Part shown: positions 60,957 through 64,000 of the stretch, piece by piece | How positions within the stretch are numbered: position 1 is the stretch's first letter | Layout of the letters: each line of letters begins with the position of its first letter | Source: Okeania sp. SIO2B3 | GTDB lineage: Bacteria; Cyanobacteriota; Cyanobacteriia; Cyanobacteriales; Microcoleaceae | Reading direction: 5' to 3' | DNA length: 64,000 bases | NCBI RefSeq assembly: GCF_010672525.1 | Contig: NZ_JAAHGH010000020.1 | Location: 37,663-101,662, forward strand | Notes under the pieces: model-generated | Seen by the model: only the letters and a program-made list of their open reading frames with translations | Database searches by the model: none | Told to the model about the DNA's origin: nothing | Made by a program: the position numbers and the translations under genes

Positions 60957-61697
60957 GTGCAAATTACTAAACGTAACATCGAGTTAAGAGTTGATGATAG
61001 TTTAATGCGTGTATATGTAGTAACTCCCAAACCAGACGGAGTATATCCAGGTATTGTATTCTACAGTGATATCTATCAATTAGGAAGTCCGATAATTCGT
61101 CTAGCTAATTATTTAGCTGGTTATGGTTATGTAGTAGCTGCCCCAGAAATTTTTCATCGTACTGAGCCAGTTGGTTTCGTCATTGAGCCAGATGACCTGG
61201 GGCGAATGCGGGGTAATGACAATGCACGTCGAACTAAAATAGCTGAATATGATGCGGATACCAGAACTGCGATCGAATTTCTCAAAACAGAAAGTTCAGT
61301 TGCTGAGGATAAAATAGGTGCTATGGGTTTTTGTATTGGTGGGCATTTAGCATTTCGCGCTGCTTTTGAAAAAGAGATAAAAGCCACAGTTTGTTGTTAC
61401 CCGACTGGTGTTCCCAGTGGCAAATTAGGTAAGGGAGTTGCTGATACAATTAAACGAGTGAATGAAATTCAAGGTGAGATGCTCATAGTATTCGGTACTC
61501 AAGACCGTCATACACCAGAAGGCGATCGCCAAACCGTAGCTCATGCTTTGGAACAAGAGAGTATAGCTCATCAAATTTTCTTATATGAAGCGGAACATAC
61601 TTTTATGCGTGATGACGGTTATCGTTATGACTCCGCTGCCAGTACTTCAGCTTGGTCTCAAATAATACCTTTCTTTAATCGTGTGTTTGACAATTAA
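60957..61697 (+). CDS. dienelactone hydrolase family protein
   Basis: 246 residues from a GTG start, preceded by GGAGA at a 6-nt spacing, which decides the start. The alpha/beta-hydrolase features are GIVFYSDIYQLG, VAAPEIFHR, the nucleophile elbow GAMGFCIGGHLAF with Cys in place of Ser (typical of dienelactone hydrolases), VFGTQDRHTPEGDR with the acid Asp and YEAEHTFMRDD with the catalytic His. Many cyanobacterial members are carboxymethylenebutenolidase-like enzymes whose natural substrate is unknown. It stands alone, with an M1 element 38 bp after the stop. Confidence 0.92.
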   Translation: MQITKRNIELRVDDSLMRVYVVTPKPDGVYPGIVFYSDIYQLGSPIIRLANYLAGYGYVVAAPEIFHRTEPVGFVIEPDDLGRMRGNDNARRTKIAEYDADTRTAIEFLKTESSVAEDKIGAMGFCIGGHLAFRAAFEKEIKATVCCYPTGVPSGKLGKGVADTIKRVNEIQGEMLIVFGTQDRHTPEGDRQTVAHALEQESIAHQIFLYEAEHTFMRDDGYRYDSAASTSAWSQIIPFFNRVFDN

Positions 61698-61735
61698 TAG
61701 AAAGAAAACACTATTTTAGTTAATTAATGATAATT

Positions 61736-61874
61736 GGCGTTGCTGAATCAAGCTATGAAACCTCAATTTGGCAAAATCTAAAATCCTTTTCAGTTAATAG
61801 TTAAGTGATTCGCGTGCGCGATCCGTCCCTAAATTGCCATTAAAGAAAAATCATAGCAACCCATCAGCAACGTC
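61736..61874. repeat. M1 MITE-like element, copy 4
   Basis: Ends GGCGTTGCTGA and TCAGCAACGTC. The flanking octamers TGATAATT and TCATAATT differ at one position. Its interior (139 bp total) is unlike copies 1-3 apart from the ends. Confidence 0.7.
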
Positions 61875-61976
61875 TCATAATTTAGTATAGCTTGGGTAGA
61901 ACACAGTAAAACAGAAAGTTCACTTTTCCCAACCTAAGATCGCCAAACTTATTCTTAATAAGAATACGAAAACTCT

Positions 61977-62510
61977 TTATGCAGATACCTTATCTGGGAA
62001 ATATTTCTTGAGTTTTTGCAACTTTGGAGGAATGGAAAATACACAATAAGGTTGATTAGGATTCTTGTTAAAGTAGTTTTGATGGTACTCCTCAGCTCTA
62101 TAATATTCCTTCAAATCAACCACTTCAGTTACGATCGGATTATTAAACGTGCCATTATTATCCAAAGTCGAAATAACTTCTTGAGCAATATCTTTTTGTT
62201 CTTGGGAGTGACACATAATAATTGAACGATACTGAGTACCAACATCATTCCCCTGTCTGTTAAGTGTTGTGGGATCGTGAGTCACAAAAAATATTTCTAA
62301 TATTTCACGCAGTGATATTTTCTCAGAGTCAAAGGTAACTTTTACCACCTCAGCATGGCCTGTTTTTCCAGAACATATAGATCTATAGTCAGGATTCTTA
62401 GTATTTCCTCCAGCATAACCAGATTCTGCCTCTTTAACCCCTGCGACAGACAGAAAGACAGATTCTACACACCAGAAACATCCGCCACCCAATACAATTG
62501 TATCTAACAT
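61977..62510 (-). CDS. msrA: peptide-methionine (S)-S-oxide reductase MsrA
   Basis: 177 residues from the ATG at 62510, chosen because GGAGG lies 9 nt upstream; an in-frame ATG 36 bp earlier has no such site. The catalytic motif GGGCFWCVESVF contains the active Cys. GVKEAESGYAGG, EVVKVTFD, FFVTHDPTTLNRQGNDVGTQY and AEEYHQNYF follow, all MsrA hallmarks. It repairs methionine-S-sulfoxide. The C-terminal resolving-cysteine region is short. Confidence 0.95.
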   Translation of the reverse strand: MLDTIVLGGGCFWCVESVFLSVAGVKEAESGYAGGNTKNPDYRSICSGKTGHAEVVKVTFDSEKISLREILEIFFVTHDPTTLNRQGNDVGTQYRSIIMCHSQEQKDIAQEVISTLDNNGTFNNPIVTEVVDLKEYYRAEEYHQNYFNKNPNQPYCVFSIPPKLQKLKKYFPDKVSA

Positions 62511-62546
62511 GAATTTTTGCCTCCAAATTTTGGCTATAATTTCCAT

Positions 62547-62892
62547 TAAGTATTATTGTAAACTGATTAGGGAATAGCAATCTTCAGTTCAAACCAGTCA
62601 TATCAAGTCCGGTAGCATCGGAGTGGGTATCATCAAGGTGAAGAAAAAAGAGCGATATTCCTACGCAACACTACCGCGATCGCCACTATGCCAAAAAGCA
62701 GCAGTCCTCATTAATATAGAATACAACTATTTCTGCAACTTATTAAACTTCAGGTATATCTATAGTTTTTACTTTAGTCTACCTTTGTGAAAACCGCTAG
62801 AATTCAGATTCTAATTTTTTACTAAAAAAAACCTTGCAGGTTTCTAATACCCACAAGGTCTTTTTTTTATTCATTTATGAGAATTGACTATT
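62547..62892. other. gap upstream of msrA
   Basis: Mostly AT-rich. It contains AAGTCCGGTAGCATCGG near 62.61 kb (cf. inverse CCGATGCTACCGGA-like text near 60.82 kb), an M3-like end at about 62773-62800 (AGTCTACCTTTGTGAAAACC) and the terminator below. No gene is seen. Confidence 0.45.
62831..62868. terminator. bidirectional terminator
   Basis: ACCTTG and CAAGGT pair across a 17-nt loop, preceded by seven or more A and followed by eight T, so it can work on both strands. It could stop the collagen-like gene's transcript on the minus strand. Confidence 0.55.
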
Positions 62893-63180
62893 GACATCCT
62901 CCCGACGCTGCACTTGCGTGAAAGCGCGGGATTCCTAACCATCGCTGATTAGTTCTTTCTGCTGCCTCTTGCAGAGGAGCTGCGCTAACAATGCACCAAC
63001 CTCCAAGGTCAAGCCTCTTTTCGGTCTTACGGTCGCTCCACAGACTGACACTGCTAGCCCAGCAGCCTTTTTTTAAGTCTAACACACTATTGGCATGCGC
63101 CGCAAAATTGATTGGTTTTTCCTGCGGAATGCTGCGCAAACATCCCGACGCTCCCCTGACCGGAGAGCGCGGGTCTTCAA
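62893..63180 (-). ncRNA. IS200/IS605-type right end / omega-RNA-like remnant without tnpB
   Basis: On the minus strand the segment ends GAATCCCGCGC ... GCGTCGGGAGGATGTCA (complement of 62893-62935), the hairpin typical of IS200/IS605 right ends and of the TnpB guide RNA that overlaps them. A second such hairpin, CCGCGCTCTCCGG...GGGAGCGTCGGGATG, lies at about 63141-63176. Between them is structured GC-rich sequence (GACCGTAAGACCGAAAAG, AGCAGCTCCTC-like stems). No TnpB or TnpA coding sequence is visible; the 104-codon frame here is repeat-derived. Activity as RNA is speculative. Confidence 0.5.
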
Positions 63181-63221
63181 CCAACGTTGAGATAAAACTC
63201 AACTGTCAAGTCTCAAACACA

Positions 63222-64000
63222 TCAATTTGTAGTAGTTTGAACGAATAGGGGTGGTGCCTCTGGTGGTGCCTCTGGTGGTGCCTCTGGTGCAAAGTTCATT
63301 TCCTCTCCACCTTCTTGTATCATTTCATTTACAGTCAGTGCATCTAGTTGCAATGCCTGCAATTGTTGGAGCAACGTTACATCGTTAGTTGGAAGATCTG
63401 CGAGGTCTACAAGCTCCCCTGTATTAGTTACAACATCTCCAAATACCGTGTTAGCAGGTACTATATTGCCATTTCCTAAATCCACTAACAGTGTAGGACC
63501 GCCGCCTGCAGGAACAGCTTCTACACTTGTAGGTCGGCCAACAGGACTAACACCTACGAGATTTGGAAGAGCAAAGTTAGTGACTCCATCACCACCATAT
63601 AAAGTTCCTAATACCCGGAATAGAGATTCGTTTCCAGCGATGGGTAATAACTGACCCTCAAGAGATAAGAATCCTGGAGGAGCTGCAGTACCAGCAAACA
63701 AAACTACTTCTCCAGGGAAGAAACCTGCAGGAGCATCCTCTGTTGCAATTATATAAGCCAGTGGTGGACCTACTTGAGCGGATAGACCAGGAAGGCCAGG
63801 AGCACCAGCAGGACCTACTGGACCTACTGGACCCACTGGACCAGGAGCACCATCTAATCCTGGAGTTCCTGGCACACCTGCCGGACCTACTGGACCTGCT
63901 GGACCGGCCAGACCAGGAGCACCATCTAATCCTGGAGTTCCTGGTACACCTGCCGGACCTACTGGACCTGCCGGACCTACTGGACCTGCTGGACCAGCCA
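63222..64000 (-). CDS. collagen-like protein with C-terminal phage-tail-collagen domain (5' end outside window)
   Basis: Open to the window edge, so at least 258 residues are seen; the true start lies to the right of 64000. The visible N-terminal part is uninterrupted Gly-X-Y ([23 protein letters not shown], in a 72-bp repeating unit). The next part is a phage-tail-collagen-type domain ([38 protein letters not shown]). A linker and a tail with three APPE repeats coded by a 12-bp tandem unit end the protein. Such proteins form trimeric fibres. It could be a host surface or sheath fibre or a phage-derived tail-fibre gene; no phage neighbours are seen. Confidence 0.88.
   Translation of the reverse strand, partial: AGPAGPVGPAGPVGPAGVPGTPGLDGAPGLAGPAGPVGPAGVPGTPGLDGAPGPVGPVGPVGPAGAPGLPGLSAQVGPPLAYIIATEDAPAGFFPGEVVLFAGTAAPPGFLSLEGQLLPIAGNESLFRVLGTLYGGDGVTNFALPNLVGVSPVGRPTSVEAVPAGGGPTLLVDLGNGNIVPANTVFGDVVTNTGELVDLADLPTNDVTLLQQLQALQLDALTVNEMIQEGGEEMNFAPEAPPEAPPEAPPLFVQTTTN

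Noticed and set aside
62888..63202. 104-codon frame (Trp- and Ser-rich) at the right end
   Set aside because: The sequence is explained by the IS200/IS605 right-end structure; codon use and composition are unlike a gene.

Overview
The window is low-GC DNA from a filamentous cyanobacterium. The signs are frequent HIP1 sites (GCGATCGC), a PixGHIJL-type phototaxis operon with cyanobacteriochrome GAF domains, PATAN-REC proteins, two-partner-secretion haemagglutinins and protein families largely confined to cyanobacteria. Only about 70% is coding and the intergenic DNA is packed with dispersed repeats. A marine or mat-forming Trichodesmium/Okeania/Lyngbya-like organism would fit; that placement is inference.

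Layout. 1-11.2 kb: a two-partner secretion locus (TpsA exoprotein, TpsB transporter) followed by a secreted TPR-CHAT putative caspase-like protease whose signal peptide is partly encoded by a heptanucleotide repeat. 11.9-14.7 kb: a small unknown gene, hrcA and a rhodanese. 15.9-25.2 kb: the phototaxis operon on the minus strand, pixG-pixH-pixI-pixJ-pixL, whose receptor carries five tandem DXCF-type bilin-binding GAF domains. 27-35 kb: a membrane protein, an Ig-like/propeller protein, a YcgQ/YcgR-like permease pair split by a repeat, a diguanylate cyclase, a DUF2227 protein and tRNA-Val(UAC). 35.3-36.6 kb: a repeat and mobile-element graveyard with 52-bp tandem repeats, an IS630 remnant and a two-repeat CRISPR. 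37-44 kb: a Ser/Thr kinase-AAA fusion, a membrane pentapeptide-repeat protein, galT-like and purN. 44.2-47.4 kb: a small defence island, a Septu-like PtuA/PtuB pair next to a zeta-toxin-like kinase with a small partner.

47.6-53.7 kb holds a 2006-residue RTX protein that combines an endonuclease/phosphatase domain, two phytase-type propellers and a PhoD phosphatase. It lies behind a three-unit Pho-box-like element and looks like a one-polypeptide phosphorus-scavenging system. 54-62.5 kb: an acyltransferase, AtzE/AtzG, decayed gene fragments, miaB, a dienelactone hydrolase and msrA. The right edge holds an IS200/IS605 right-end or omega-RNA-like remnant and the 3' part of a collagen-like gene with a phage-tail-collagen domain.

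Intergenic DNA contains at least five dispersed families with terminal inverted repeats (called M1-M5 here), one longer modular AT-rich family (R1), short palindromes, and simple tandem repeats that nearly all have a 7-bp unit whatever their sequence. M1 shows 8-bp target duplications, one of them perfect.
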